From Agaricicola taiwanensis (GTDB taxonomy: Bacteria; Pseudomonadota; Alphaproteobacteria; Rhizobiales; Methylopilaceae): a DNA stretch of 64,000 nucleotides. Numbering within the stretch: position 1 is the first letter of the stretch; each line of letters begins with the position of its first letter. The DNA lies in contig NZ_BMCP01000002.1 of assembly GCF_014635245.1 (NCBI RefSeq), positions 496,001 to 560,000 of the forward strand, given 5' to 3'. This document shows, piece after piece, positions 32,286 to 41,398 of the stretch. The notes beneath the pieces are model-generated. The model was not told the DNA's origin, searched no databases, and was given only the letters and a program-made list of their open reading frames with translations. The translations under genes were made by a program, and so were the position numbers.

Positions 32286-33182
32286 TCAGGCTGCGAAATC
32301 GCTCTGGCGGTAGCCCTGGATGTAGAGCAGCGCGGTGAGATCGCCGTGGTCGACGCAAAGATGCGCCGCGGCCGCGACGGCCGGTTTTGCATGATAGGCG
32401 ACACCGAGACCTGCCGCCTGCAGCATCGCAAGATCGTTGGCGCCATCGCCCACGGCCATAGTGTCCTCGATTGAGAGATCATGAGCCGCTGTCAGTTCCT
32501 TGAGCGAGGCAAGCTTGGCCTCCTTGCCCAGGATGGGCTCCTGCACCTCGCCGGCAAGGGTGTCGCCCTCCACGAGGAGGATGTTGCTGCGATGTTCGTC
32601 GAAGCCGATCATCTTGGAGACCGGCCCGGTGAAGACGGTGAAACCCCCGGAGACCAGCGCGGCATAAGCGCCGTTGGCCTTCATCGTGCGCACCAAGGTC
32701 CGGGCGCCGGGCATAAGCGTGATGCGGTCAGCCAGCACATCGTCGACGACGGACTTCGGCAGTCCGCGCAGCAGCGCGACCCGTTCGCGCAGCGCTGGCT
32801 CAAAGGCGATCTCGCCATTCATGGCGCGTTCGGTGATCTCCGCCACCTTCTCCTTCAGTCCGAGGACACCGGCCAACTCATCGATGCATTCCTGACCGAT
32901 CATGGTGGAGTCCATGTCGGCCACGAGAAGCTTCTTGCGGCGATGCGCGGTTCCCTGCACAGCGATATCGACCGCCAGCCCCTGGAGATCGAGCTTCAGC
33001 GCGTCAAGAAGGGTTTGTACGTCTTGACCTGCCGCCGGGGTGAAGGGAATGTCCGCCGCCACATCAGGCGCAAGCCAAACCGGCGCTTGCGCCTGTGGCA
33101 AGCTCTTTGCGGTGCGTGTGACGATGGCGTCGGTCAGACCGGGCGCGGCGGGATTTGAGATGAGGGTGGCGACGTGGGTCAT
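32286..33182 (-). CDS. serB: Phosphoserine phosphatase SerB
   Basis: SerB performs the last step of serine synthesis. The HAD motifs are KLLVADMDSTMIGQECIDEL (nucleophile Asp), LVSGGFTVFTG (motif II Ser) and DTMAVGDGANDLAMLQAAG (motif IV). The N-terminal roughly 80 residues are the small regulatory domain seen in proteobacterial SerB. The ATG at 33182 (MTHVATLISNP) is chosen by family alignment. It overlaps the 5' end of the divergent miaA by 9 bases, so its promoter must lie inside miaA. Confidence 0.95.
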   Translation of the reverse strand: MTHVATLISNPAAPGLTDAIVTRTAKSLPQAQAPVWLAPDVAADIPFTPAAGQDVQTLLDALKLDLQGLAVDIAVQGTAHRRKKLLVADMDSTMIGQECIDELAGVLGLKEKVAEITERAMNGEIAFEPALRERVALLRGLPKSVVDDVLADRITLMPGARTLVRTMKANGAYAALVSGGFTVFTGPVSKMIGFDEHRSNILLVEGDTLAGEVQEPILGKEAKLASLKELTAAHDLSIEDTMAVGDGANDLAMLQAAGLGVAYHAKPAVAAAAHLCVDHGDLTALLYIQGYRQSDFAA

Positions 33183-34103
33183 GGCTCTGAACGTTCGATA
33201 AGCGCCGTGCTTATCGCCGGTCCGACCGCCAGCGGCAAGTCGGCTGTTGCACTTGAACTGGCTGAGGCTTTGGGCGGCCGGGTCGTCAATGCCGATTCCA
33301 TGCAGGTCTATCGCGATCTTCGCGTCCTGACCGCCCGACCGCCCGCGGATGAGGAGGCACGCGCACCGCATTTTCTCTACGGACATGTCGATGGCAGCGA
33401 GCACTATTCGGTTGGCCGGTGGCAGGGCGACGTGCGGCGGGTGCTGGAGGAAACTGACGGGTCGCTTCCCATCATCATCGGAGGAACGGGTCTTTATTTC
33501 TCGGCCCTGACCGAGGGACTAGCCGAGGTGCTGCCCATTCCCGCCGAGGTGCGGGAGCACTGGCGCCGGCGGGGGCGAACCGAACCGGTGCAGGCGCTGC
33601 ATGAGGAACTGGCGAGGCGGGATCCGGTCATGGCGGCGCGCTTGCGACCGACGGACCCGCAGCGGGTGGTTCGGGCGCTGGAAGTGATCGATGGTCTCGG
33701 ACGCTCGCTGGCGAGTTTTCAGCAAGAGACGGGCGGTTTGCTGGAACCTCAGCGCGCGTTGAGGCTGGTGCTCGATGTGGAGCCGGAGGTGTTGCGGCAA
33801 AGGATCAACGCACGGTTCGATGCCATGGTCTCCGCGGGTGCCATGGAAGAGGTGCGGTGCCTGGTGGAGCGGCGTCTCGATCCGACACTGCCGATCATGA
33901 AGGCGCATGGAATGCCGTGGCTTGCGGCTCACATCGACGGCACCATGGCGCTGGACGATGCGATCGACCGCGCCAAGGGCGATACCAGGCGATACGCAAA
34001 GCGGCAGCGAACCTGGTTTCGCCATCGGATGGCAGACTGGCATTGGGTGCGGCCGGATGAGGCGGTCGGTTTCGCGCTTCAGGCCATAAAAGCCGCGCAA
34101 TAA
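33174..34103 (+). CDS. miaA: tRNA dimethylallyltransferase MiaA
   Basis: MiaA prenylates A37 of tRNAs that read codons starting with U. The P-loop is IAGPTASGKSAVALELAE near residue 14, followed by VVNADSMQVYRDLRVLTARP, the family motif IIGGTGLYFSALTEGLAEV and RRYAKRQRTWFRH. Length is 309 residues. The GTG at 33174 is used; a GTG at 33213 would remove residues before the P-loop strand. Its 5' end overlaps divergent serB. The stop runs into a shared terminator. Confidence 0.94.
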   Translation: MGHGSERSISAVLIAGPTASGKSAVALELAEALGGRVVNADSMQVYRDLRVLTARPPADEEARAPHFLYGHVDGSEHYSVGRWQGDVRRVLEETDGSLPIIIGGTGLYFSALTEGLAEVLPIPAEVREHWRRRGRTEPVQALHEELARRDPVMAARLRPTDPQRVVRALEVIDGLGRSLASFQQETGGLLEPQRALRLVLDVEPEVLRQRINARFDAMVSAGAMEEVRCLVERRLDPTLPIMKAHGMPWLAAHIDGTMALDDAIDRAKGDTRRYAKRQRTWFRHRMADWHWVRPDEAVGFALQAIKAAQ

Positions 34104-34130
34104 AAAAGGCTCCCCGAACGGGAGCCTTTT
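34104..34130. terminator. Bidirectional terminator, miaA/TctC-like gene
   Basis: An 11-bp stem AAAAGGCTCCC/GGGAGCCTTTT with a 5-base loop is flanked by A-rich and T-rich runs. It lies between convergent stops at 34103 and 34150 and can serve both strands. Confidence 0.85.
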
Positions 34131-34149
34131 CTTGTTTCTGCGGAAGCGA

Positions 34150-35136
34150 TCAGTCGATCTGAGCGCCGGACGCTTTGACGATGGGCGCCCACTTAGCGAG
34201 TTCCGCCTTTACGTGCTCGCCCAGTTCTTCGGGCGTGGAGCCCACGGTGGTGGCGCTGAACACGGCCAGCTGTTCCTTCACCTTGGGATCGGCGATCGCC
34301 TTGTTGGCCGCCTCGTTGAGCTTGGCCACGACTTCCTTCGGCGTGCCGGCGGGCGCGAACAGCGCGTTCCAGCTATAGGTTTCGTAGCCCTTGACGCCTG
34401 CTTCTTCCATGGTCGGCATATCAGGGAACTGCGGTGACCGTTCCTTGGTGGTCACAGCCAGGCCGATGAGCTTGCCGGTCTTGATATACTCGGTGGAGGA
34501 GGGAAGGTTGTCGAACTGGATCGGCACCTGGCCGCCGACGACGTCGATGAGCGCGGGACCCGAACCCTTGTACGGGATATGGACGATGTCGACGCCGGCG
34601 AGCGACTTGAAGAGCTCACCAGACAGATGCAGCGGCGAGCCGTTGCCGGAGGAGGCGTAGCTGTACTCGCCCGGTTCCTTCTTCAGCTTCTCGATGAGCT
34701 CGGCAATCGTCTTCGGTCCGAACTGCGGGTTCACCGTCAGGACGTTCGGTACGGACACGAGCAGCGAGATTGGCGCGAAGCTCGTCTCGGCATTGTAGGG
34801 CATGGACTTGTAGAGCGCGGGGTTCAGCGCATGGGTCGCGACGGTGCCCATGAGGATGGTGTAACCATCCGGATCGGCCTTGGCGACCGCTGCCGCGCCG
34901 AGGTTGCCGCCGGCGCCGCCGCGGTTCTCCACGACGATCTGCTGGCCAAGCTCTTCGCCCATCTTGTTGGCGATGACGCGGCCGACGAGATCGGTGGAAC
35001 CGCCTGCGGCGAAGGGGATAACCAGGGTGATCTGGCGGGTCGGGAAATCGGACTGCGCGGCAGCGGGAGCAGCTGCGAGCCCAAGGCCCAGCAGGGCCGC
35101 TGCGAACGAACGCAGGGTTGAAGACTTCTGAAGCAC
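34150..35136 (-). CDS. Orphan TctC-type (Bug family) periplasmic binding protein
   Basis: This is a solute-binding protein of the tripartite tricarboxylate transporter class. The start GTG at 35136 is set by GGAGG 8 bases upstream and gives a clean signal peptide (MLQKSSTLRSFAAALLGLGL, cleavage after AAAPAAAQ). The ORF runs on upstream to 35205, but that extension would bury the signal peptide. Bug signatures are FPTRQITLVIPFAAGGSTD, VVENRGGAGGNLGA and AKADPDGYTILMG. The ligand, probably a carboxylate, is unknown. No TctA/TctB membrane genes are adjacent. Confidence 0.88.
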   Translation of the reverse strand: MLQKSSTLRSFAAALLGLGLAAAPAAAQSDFPTRQITLVIPFAAGGSTDLVGRVIANKMGEELGQQIVVENRGGAGGNLGAAAVAKADPDGYTILMGTVATHALNPALYKSMPYNAETSFAPISLLVSVPNVLTVNPQFGPKTIAELIEKLKKEPGEYSYASSGNGSPLHLSGELFKSLAGVDIVHIPYKGSGPALIDVVGGQVPIQFDNLPSSTEYIKTGKLIGLAVTTKERSPQFPDMPTMEEAGVKGYETYSWNALFAPAGTPKEVVAKLNEAANKAIADPKVKEQLAVFSATTVGSTPEELGEHVKAELAKWAPIVKASGAQID

Positions 35137-35312
35137 GGCGTTAGCCTCCAGTTGGGGAGAATGCGACATCTTCGATGGGATGTCATGCGCGGCGACTGTA
35201 GTCATTTAAAGGTCGCAAGCAACTGGAAACGAATACCTTTTCTTCCAGGAATCGATGTTGATTTCAGTGCATCTGCACCTATCCTTATTTTCCGGTTGAA
35301 ATTGAAATGCTC

Positions 35313-35341
35313 TTGACCAGCCAGCGCGGTGCCGTTATTTT
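35313..35341 (+). promoter_or_regulatory. Sigma-70 promoter of the ilvB leader
   Basis: A -35 box TTGACC (35313-35318) and a -10 box TATTTT (35336-35341) are separated by exactly 17 bases. Transcription would start near 35349, 25 bases before the leader peptide. Confidence 0.65.
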
Positions 35342-35373
35342 CCCCGTGAAATCAAAATCAGGACATTTCGCAC

Positions 35374-35427
35374 ATGCTGCGTAAGATCATTGTAGTACTT
35401 GGAGCGCCATCGGCCGGACGACCCTAG
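35374..35427 (+). CDS. ilv leader peptide (attenuator peptide)
   Basis: A 17-codon ORF encodes MLRKIIVVLGAPSAGRP and ends with TAG. Codons 5-9 are Ile-Ile-Val-Val-Leu, the three end products of the pathway encoded downstream. It lies between a sigma-70 promoter and an intrinsic terminator ahead of ilvB. Ribosome stalling at these codons when branched-chain aminoacyl-tRNAs are scarce would alter folding of the RNA that follows. No strong ribosome site is visible; GGACATTT lies just upstream. The ORF falls below usual annotation cut-offs. Confidence 0.8.
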   Translation: MLRKIIVVLGAPSAGRP

Positions 35428-35478
35428 GGGTCGATATCCGAAAGGTGGCGCATGCAGGGTCCCTTGGGGCCCTTTTTT
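35404..35478 (+). promoter_or_regulatory. Transcription attenuator upstream of ilvB
   Basis: Two alternative structures are visible. The first is a long hairpin, GCGCCA (35404-35409) with TGGCGC (35446-35451) enclosing CGACCC/GGGTCG (35419-35433). The second is an intrinsic terminator, AGGGTCCC (35456-35463) with GGGGCCCT (35466-35473), followed by six T. An antiterminator can form between GACCCT (35420-35425) and AGGGTC (35456-35461). It would exclude the terminator. The leader peptide stop codon sits in the loop of the inner hairpin, the geometry expected for ribosome-mediated control. Confidence 0.78.
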
Positions 35479-35550
35479 ATTGCCTCGATTTCCCCTTGCC
35501 TTGGGGCGCGCGAGGTGAAACAGGACGAGAAACAAACAGGAGGTGACGTC

Positions 35551-37311
35551 ATGGCTGAGATGATGACTGGAGCGGAGATTGTCGTCCGCTCGCTCGTCGA
35601 TCAGGGCGTCAAGCACATCTTCGGCTATCCCGGCGGCGCGGTTTTGCCGATCTATGACGCTTTGTTCCAGCAGGATGAGGTTCGGCACATCCTTGTGCGC
35701 CATGAACAGGGCGCGACACATGCGGCGGAAGGTTATGCCCGCTCCACTGGTGAGGTCGGCGTCGTTCTTGTGACCTCGGGCCCAGGCGCGACCAATGCCA
35801 TCACGGGCATCGTCGACGCGCTGATGGACTCCATCCCGCTCGTCGTCATCACCGGGCAGGTTGCGACGCATCTGATCGGCTCCGATGCCTTCCAGGAATG
35901 CGACACCGTCGGCATCACTCGATCGTGCACCAAGCACAATTATCTTGTCCGCGACATCAATGATTTGGCGCGTGTCATGCACGAGGCCTTCTATATCGCG
36001 CGCTCCGGCCGTCCAGGACCTGTCGTCGTCGACATCCCGAAGGACATCCAGTTCTCGTCCGGCGCTTACAGCCCGCCGAAGAACGTCGCGCACAAGACCT
36101 ATGCGCCGAAGGTGAAGGGCGATCTCGACAAGATCCGCGAGGCGGTCGAGCTGCTGGGCGAGGCCAAGCGCCCCATCCTCTATACCGGCGGTGGCGTGAT
36201 CAATTCCGGCCCGCAGGCGAGCCAACTTCTGCGGGAGTTGGCCGATCTGACCGGCTTCCCCGTCACTTCCACGCTGATGGGCCTCGGCGCCTATCCGGCA
36301 TCGGGCCCGCAGTGGCTGGGTATGCTCGGCATGCACGGCACCTTCGAGGCCAACAACGCCATGCATGATGCCGACGTCATGCTGTGCATCGGTGCACGCT
36401 TCGATGACCGCATCACCGGCCGGCTTGATGCCTTCTCACCGGGATCGAAGAAGATCCACATCGATATCGACCCTTCGTCGATCAACAAGAACGTCCACGT
36501 CGACATCGGCATCATTGGCGATGTCGCCCATGTGCTCGAGGACATCGTCCGACTGTGGCGCAGCACTTCGCCGCAGGTCGACAAAACCGCTTTGGAGGAC
36601 TGGTGGAAGCAGATCGACCAGTGGCGGGCGCGCAAGAGCCTTTCCTTCCGCTCCTCCAAGGACGTCATCAAGCCCCAGTATGCGATTCAGCGCCTGTATG
36701 AACTGAGCCGCGGCAAAGAGGTCTACATCACGACCGAAGTCGGCCAGCACCAGATGTGGGCAGCCCAGCACTTCGGCTTTGATGAGCCCAATCGCTGGAT
36801 GACCTCGGGCGGCCTCGGCACCATGGGCTATGGGCTGCCGGCGGCTGTCGGCGTCCAGATCGCCCATCCGAACGCCCTGGTGGTGGATATTGCGGGCGAG
36901 GCCTCGGTCCAGATGACCATGCAGGAGATGTCGACGGCGGTTCAGTATGGTCTGCCGATCAAGATATTCATCCTCAACAACGAATATATGGGCATGGTGC
37001 GCCAGTGGCAGGAACTGCTGCATGGCGGGCGCTATTCCTCCAGCTATTCGGAAGCTCTGCCCGATTTCGTGAAGCTGGCAGAGGCCTACGGTGGTGTGGG
37101 CATCCGCGCTGAAACGCCCGATGAGCTGGACGACAAGATCCGCCAGATGATCGACACGCCGCGGCCGGTCATCTTCGACTGCGTCGTCGACAAGACGGAG
37201 AATTGTTTCCCGATGATCCCCTCGGGCAAGGCGCACAACGAGATGATCCTCGGCGATGCCGCCGACGACATCGGCTCCGTCATCGACGACGCAGGCAAGA
37301 TGCTCGTCTGA
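35551..37311 (+). CDS. ilvB: Acetolactate synthase large subunit IlvB
   Basis: This is the catalytic subunit of acetohydroxyacid synthase, the first common enzyme of valine, leucine and isoleucine synthesis (ThDP, Mg and FAD dependent). A perfect AGGAGGTGA precedes the ATG at 35551; the longer frame begins inside the terminator and is not used. The catalytic Glu is in RHEQGATHAAEGYARSTG. The ThDP-Mg motif reads DIAGEASVQMTMQEMSTAVQ. Its metal-binding position, near residue 450, is Glu where Asp is usual. The second half, LNNEYMGMVRQW, is normal. Length is 586 residues. Confidence 0.95.
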   Translation: MAEMMTGAEIVVRSLVDQGVKHIFGYPGGAVLPIYDALFQQDEVRHILVRHEQGATHAAEGYARSTGEVGVVLVTSGPGATNAITGIVDALMDSIPLVVITGQVATHLIGSDAFQECDTVGITRSCTKHNYLVRDINDLARVMHEAFYIARSGRPGPVVVDIPKDIQFSSGAYSPPKNVAHKTYAPKVKGDLDKIREAVELLGEAKRPILYTGGGVINSGPQASQLLRELADLTGFPVTSTLMGLGAYPASGPQWLGMLGMHGTFEANNAMHDADVMLCIGARFDDRITGRLDAFSPGSKKIHIDIDPSSINKNVHVDIGIIGDVAHVLEDIVRLWRSTSPQVDKTALEDWWKQIDQWRARKSLSFRSSKDVIKPQYAIQRLYELSRGKEVYITTEVGQHQMWAAQHFGFDEPNRWMTSGGLGTMGYGLPAAVGVQIAHPNALVVDIAGEASVQMTMQEMSTAVQYGLPIKIFILNNEYMGMVRQWQELLHGGRYSSSYSEALPDFVKLAEAYGGVGIRAETPDELDDKIRQMIDTPRPVIFDCVVDKTENCFPMIPSGKAHNEMILGDAADDIGSVIDDAGKMLV

Positions 37312-37321
37312 TCGCATATGA

Positions 37322-37354
37322 GGGCAGGGCCGTGAGCATCGGTCCTGCCTTTTT
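37322..37354 (+). terminator. Terminator-like hairpin between ilvB and ilvN
   Basis: A 10-bp stem GGCAGGGCCG/CGGTCCTGCC (one G-U pair) with a 7-base loop is followed directly by TTTTT. It starts 11 bases after the ilvB stop and 44 bases before the ilvN start, inside what should be one operon. Confidence 0.7.
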
Positions 37355-37397
37355 CCTTATTTCCTTCCGTTGCTTTCCTACCTTCCGGAGCTTTCCC

Positions 37398-37916
37398 ATG
37401 CCGCCTCGCGACACCGGCCCTGTCGAACGCCATACGCTGTCCGTCCTCGTTGACAACGAACCGGGCGTTCTCGGCCGTGTCGTCGGCCTTTTCTCCGCGC
37501 GCGGCTATAACATCGAGAGCCTGACGGTCTCGGAGACCGAGCACGAGAAGCATCTGTCGCGCATCACCATCGTGACATCGGGTACGCCGGCGGTGGTCGA
37601 TCAGATCGAGGCCCAGCTCGGGCGTCTGGTGCCGGTCCACCGTGTCACGGATATGTCGACCGCCGGCCGCGTGGTGGAGCGCGAACTGGCCATGGTGAAG
37701 GTGCGGGGCAAGGGCGAGACCCGAGTGGAAGCGCTGCGCCTTGCGGACGCCTTCCGTGCCCGAGTGATGGACGCAACGGTGGAAAGCTTTGTCTTCGAGA
37801 TCACCGGCAAGCCGGACAAGATCGACGAATTCATCTCCATCATGCTGCCATTGGGGCTGGTGGAAGTGGCACGGACGGGCGTTGCCGCCATCGCGCGCGG
37901 CCCTGAAGCCATGTGA
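37398..37916 (+). CDS. ilvN: Acetolactate synthase small (regulatory) subunit
   Basis: This regulatory subunit activates IlvB and confers valine feedback. An N-terminal ACT domain (LSVLVDNEPGVLGRVVGLFS, RGYNIESLTVSETE) is followed by the C-terminal domain (VERELAMVKVRGKGETRVEA). The ATG at 37398 follows CCGGAG and gives 172 residues, the usual length for IlvH/IlvN of alphaproteobacteria. The frame remains open upstream into ilvB, but family similarity starts here. Confidence 0.94.
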   Translation: MPPRDTGPVERHTLSVLVDNEPGVLGRVVGLFSARGYNIESLTVSETEHEKHLSRITIVTSGTPAVVDQIEAQLGRLVPVHRVTDMSTAGRVVERELAMVKVRGKGETRVEALRLADAFRARVMDATVESFVFEITGKPDKIDEFISIMLPLGLVEVARTGVAAIARGPEAM

Positions 37917-37929
37917 GCGGAAGGGCGAG

Positions 37930-38571
37930 ATGAGTGTGCTTCTGACCGGCTTTGCACCTTTTGCAGGTGAAACGGTGAATCCCTCCTGGGATGCCATCGA
38001 GCGTCTGAGCACGGGCACCATCGCCGGCCATGCGGTCGAGACGCTCCGTCTGCCCTGTGTGTTCCAGCTTGCGGCTGAGAGGCTGGAGGAAGCCATTGCC
38101 GCCACCACGCCCTCGGTCGTCATCAGCGTTGGTCAGGCCGGGGGGCGAAGCCGGATCGGCATCGAGCGTGTCGCCATCAACATCGATGATTGCAGGCACG
38201 CGGATGAGTCAGGTGCGCAGCCGGTCGATGCTCCGGTGGTGGCTAATGGGCCCGACGCCTATTTCGCCACGGTTCCCGTGAAGTCGATCCTTGCAAGGCT
38301 AATGAAGGCCGGCATTCCCGCCGAAGTTTCAAATACCGCCGGGACCTTCGTCTGCAACCATGTCTTCTATCTTGCGCGGCATCTCGCCGAAACACGCCTT
38401 CCCGATATGAAGGTCGGATTCCTGCACGTTCCGTTCAGTCCCTTGCAAGCTGTTGCCCGCGAGGCCCCCTCCATGAGCGTCACCATGATGCGCGATGCCG
38501 TCGCTCTCGCCACGGAGGTGGCGCTGACGTCGAACGGCGACATTCTGCTGGCAGCCGGTTCCAGTCATTAA
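37930..38571 (+). CDS. pcp: Pyroglutamyl-peptidase I (C15 family)
   Basis: This is a cytosolic cysteine peptidase that removes N-terminal pyroglutamate. Signatures are the opening LLTGFAPFAGETVNPSWDAI, VGQAGGRSRIGIERVAIN with the catalytic Glu, SNTAGTFVCNHVFYLA with the nucleophile Cys, and VGFLHVPFSPLQA with the catalytic His. Length is 213 residues (family about 215). The ATG at 37930 follows GGGCGAG. It lies 13 bases after ilvN, between ilvN and ilvC, so it is probably cotranscribed with the branched-chain genes. A metabolic reason for that is not evident. Confidence 0.93.
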   Translation: MSVLLTGFAPFAGETVNPSWDAIERLSTGTIAGHAVETLRLPCVFQLAAERLEEAIAATTPSVVISVGQAGGRSRIGIERVAINIDDCRHADESGAQPVDAPVVANGPDAYFATVPVKSILARLMKAGIPAEVSNTAGTFVCNHVFYLARHLAETRLPDMKVGFLHVPFSPLQAVAREAPSMSVTMMRDAVALATEVALTSNGDILLAAGSSH

Positions 38572-38630
38572 ATTTCAGGAAGGCCCTCTTTCACGAATTC
38601 ATCGTTCCAATTCGGCTGCCGCAGCGCTAA

Positions 38631-39725
<1,095 letters not shown>

Positions 39726-39746
39726 GCCTGCGGATCATTTCAAAAG

Positions 39747-39778
39747 AAAAGCCGCGGCGTTACTGCCGCGGCTTTTTT
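39747..39778. terminator. Bidirectional terminator, ilvC/dedA
   Basis: A stem of AAAA plus GCCGCGGC and GCCGCGGC plus TTTTTT with a 6-base loop lies between the convergent ilvC and DedA genes. The A and T runs on either side allow use in both directions. Confidence 0.88.
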
Positions 39779-39782
39779 GTTG

Positions 39783-40424
39783 TCAGCTTTTCCGCGCTGT
39801 GCGGCCGCGACCAGTGACAAGCCGGTAGAGGTAAAGCAGAACCACGGCGATGGCGACCGCATTGCTGACGGGGTTCACCCAGCCGACGACCAGCTCAAAC
39901 TGCGCATGCAGGATATAACCCGCAAACGTTAGAAAGCAGGTCCAGATGACAGTGCCGATGAGGCTCCAGAACAGAAACGAGAGCTGAGGCATCGCCGCGA
40001 CGCCGGCCGGAATTGAAATCACGGAGCGAATGGCCGGGATCAGGCGACCGAAGAACACGGCCTTGCGGGCATGGCGCTCGAAAAGGGCCCGGGCGCGATC
40101 AAGCTCTTCGGGCGTGACGGTGAAGATGAAGCCGTAGCGTTCGACCAGCCAGCGGAGGCGCTCGTAGCCGAACACCCTGCCGATCACATACCAGAAGTAC
40201 GCTCCCGCGAGCGCCCCGAGCGTGCCCGAGATGAGAACACCCGCGAGCGACAGTTTTCCATCGGCCGCGTTGAACCCCGCGATCGGCATGATCGCTTCGG
40301 AAGGAATAGGAGGAAAAAGATTTTCCGCAAACATCAGCAGGAAGATGCCGAGGTATCCGCTTGTTTCAACGAATTCTCTCAGAAAATCGAACATATTCGG
40401 CACACCTCGCTTCGAATCTAGCAA
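39783..40424 (-). CDS. DedA family membrane protein
   Basis: This 213-residue inner-membrane protein of the DedA/SNARE-associated (VTT) superfamily may act in undecaprenyl phosphate or phospholipid flipping. Signatures are the opening GYLGIFLLMFAENLFPPIPS with the conserved ENLFPPIPSE, the re-entrant FGRLIPAIRSVISIPAGVAA with two conserved Arg, and several helices. The substrate of this member is not predictable. It is convergent with ilvC and divergent from the ABC transporter. Confidence 0.9.
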   Translation of the reverse strand: MLDSKRGVPNMFDFLREFVETSGYLGIFLLMFAENLFPPIPSEAIMPIAGFNAADGKLSLAGVLISGTLGALAGAYFWYVIGRVFGYERLRWLVERYGFIFTVTPEELDRARALFERHARKAVFFGRLIPAIRSVISIPAGVAAMPQLSFLFWSLIGTVIWTCFLTFAGYILHAQFELVVGWVNPVSNAVAIAVVLLYLYRLVTGRGRTARKS

Positions 40425-40561
40425 CCCTTCGAGGGGTCTGGCCTGCGGTGACCCTTCCCGTCAAGATGGCGGCTTCTAATCCTTATTGCCTCTTGCCAAG
40501 ATGCGGGTACCTTGGTTTGCAACAGTCGGCAGAAGACCGCTGAGAATGAAGGGAGGACCGT

Positions 40562-41398
40562 GTGGCGCAAACAGCCGTGGTGGCTGCACCATCTCATGTG
40601 ACGCCGGCTGTTCGGCTGGATACCATCGACATCGGCTTTCCCGAACGCGGCGGCGGCTATTACCGCGCGGTCGACGGCGTATCGCTTGATGTGGCCGAAG
40701 GCGAATTCGTCGCCATCGTGGGACCGACCGGCTGCGGCAAGTCGACCCTGCTGAATGCCACGGCGGGCCTGCTGAAACCTGCGGCGGGAACAGTCCTCAT
40801 CGGCGGCACCCCCTTGGCAGGTCTCAACCGCGATGCGGGCTATCTGTTTCAGGCCGATGCGCTCATGCCGTGGAAGACCGCGATTGAGAACGTCGCCGTA
40901 GGACTTGAGGTGCGCGGTGTCCGGTCCGCGGAGGCGCGGGAACGCGCCACGCGGTGGCTGGCGCGCGTCGGTCTCAAGGCCTTCCTCGACCGCTATCCGC
41001 ATCAGCTTTCCGGCGGCCAGCGCAAGCGTGTCGCTCTCGTTCAGGTGCTCATTCTAGACCCGAAGATCCTTCTCATGGACGAGCCCTTCGGTCCGCTGGA
41101 TGCGCAGACACGGGCCTTGATGTGCGAGCTCCTGCTCAAGCTGTGGTCGGAGGATCGCAAGGCCGTGATGTTCGTCACCCACGACCTTGAGGAAGCCATA
41201 GCGCTGGCGGATCGCGTCATCATCATGTCGGCGGGGCCGGGCGCCTCCATCATCGGCGATCACCGGGTGGACCTGGAGCGACCGCGCGATCCGGCGGAAA
41301 TCCGCCATTCACCCGAGTTTGGCCGAATCTACAAAGCCATCTGGCAGGAACTCAAAACGGAAGTCATCAAGGCTTATGAGCAGGGAGACCAGGGATGA
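40562..41398 (+). CDS. ABC transporter ATP-binding protein (SsuB/TauB/NrtD type)
   Basis: This is the ATPase of an importer. Walker A is VGPTGCGKSTLLNA near residue 60, the signature is LSGGQRKRVALVQ, Walker B is ILLMDEPFGPLD, and the switch His is in VMFVTHDLEEAIALADR. The 278 residues and the DEPFGPLDAQTR/HDLEEAIALADRVI pattern place it with the nitrate/sulfonate/taurine subclass. GGGAGGACC precedes the GTG start. It overlaps the permease gene by 4 bases. Confidence 0.92.
   Translation: MAQTAVVAAPSHVTPAVRLDTIDIGFPERGGGYYRAVDGVSLDVAEGEFVAIVGPTGCGKSTLLNATAGLLKPAAGTVLIGGTPLAGLNRDAGYLFQADALMPWKTAIENVAVGLEVRGVRSAEARERATRWLARVGLKAFLDRYPHQLSGGQRKRVALVQVLILDPKILLMDEPFGPLDAQTRALMCELLLKLWSEDRKAVMFVTHDLEEAIALADRVIIMSAGPGASIIGDHRVDLERPRDPAEIRHSPEFGRIYKAIWQELKTEVIKAYEQGDQG

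Noticed and set aside
35452..35550. Upstream extension of ilvB starting inside the attenuator
   Set aside because: The ATG at 35452 lies next to the terminator hairpin and has no ribosome site, while 35551 has a perfect one and fits the family.
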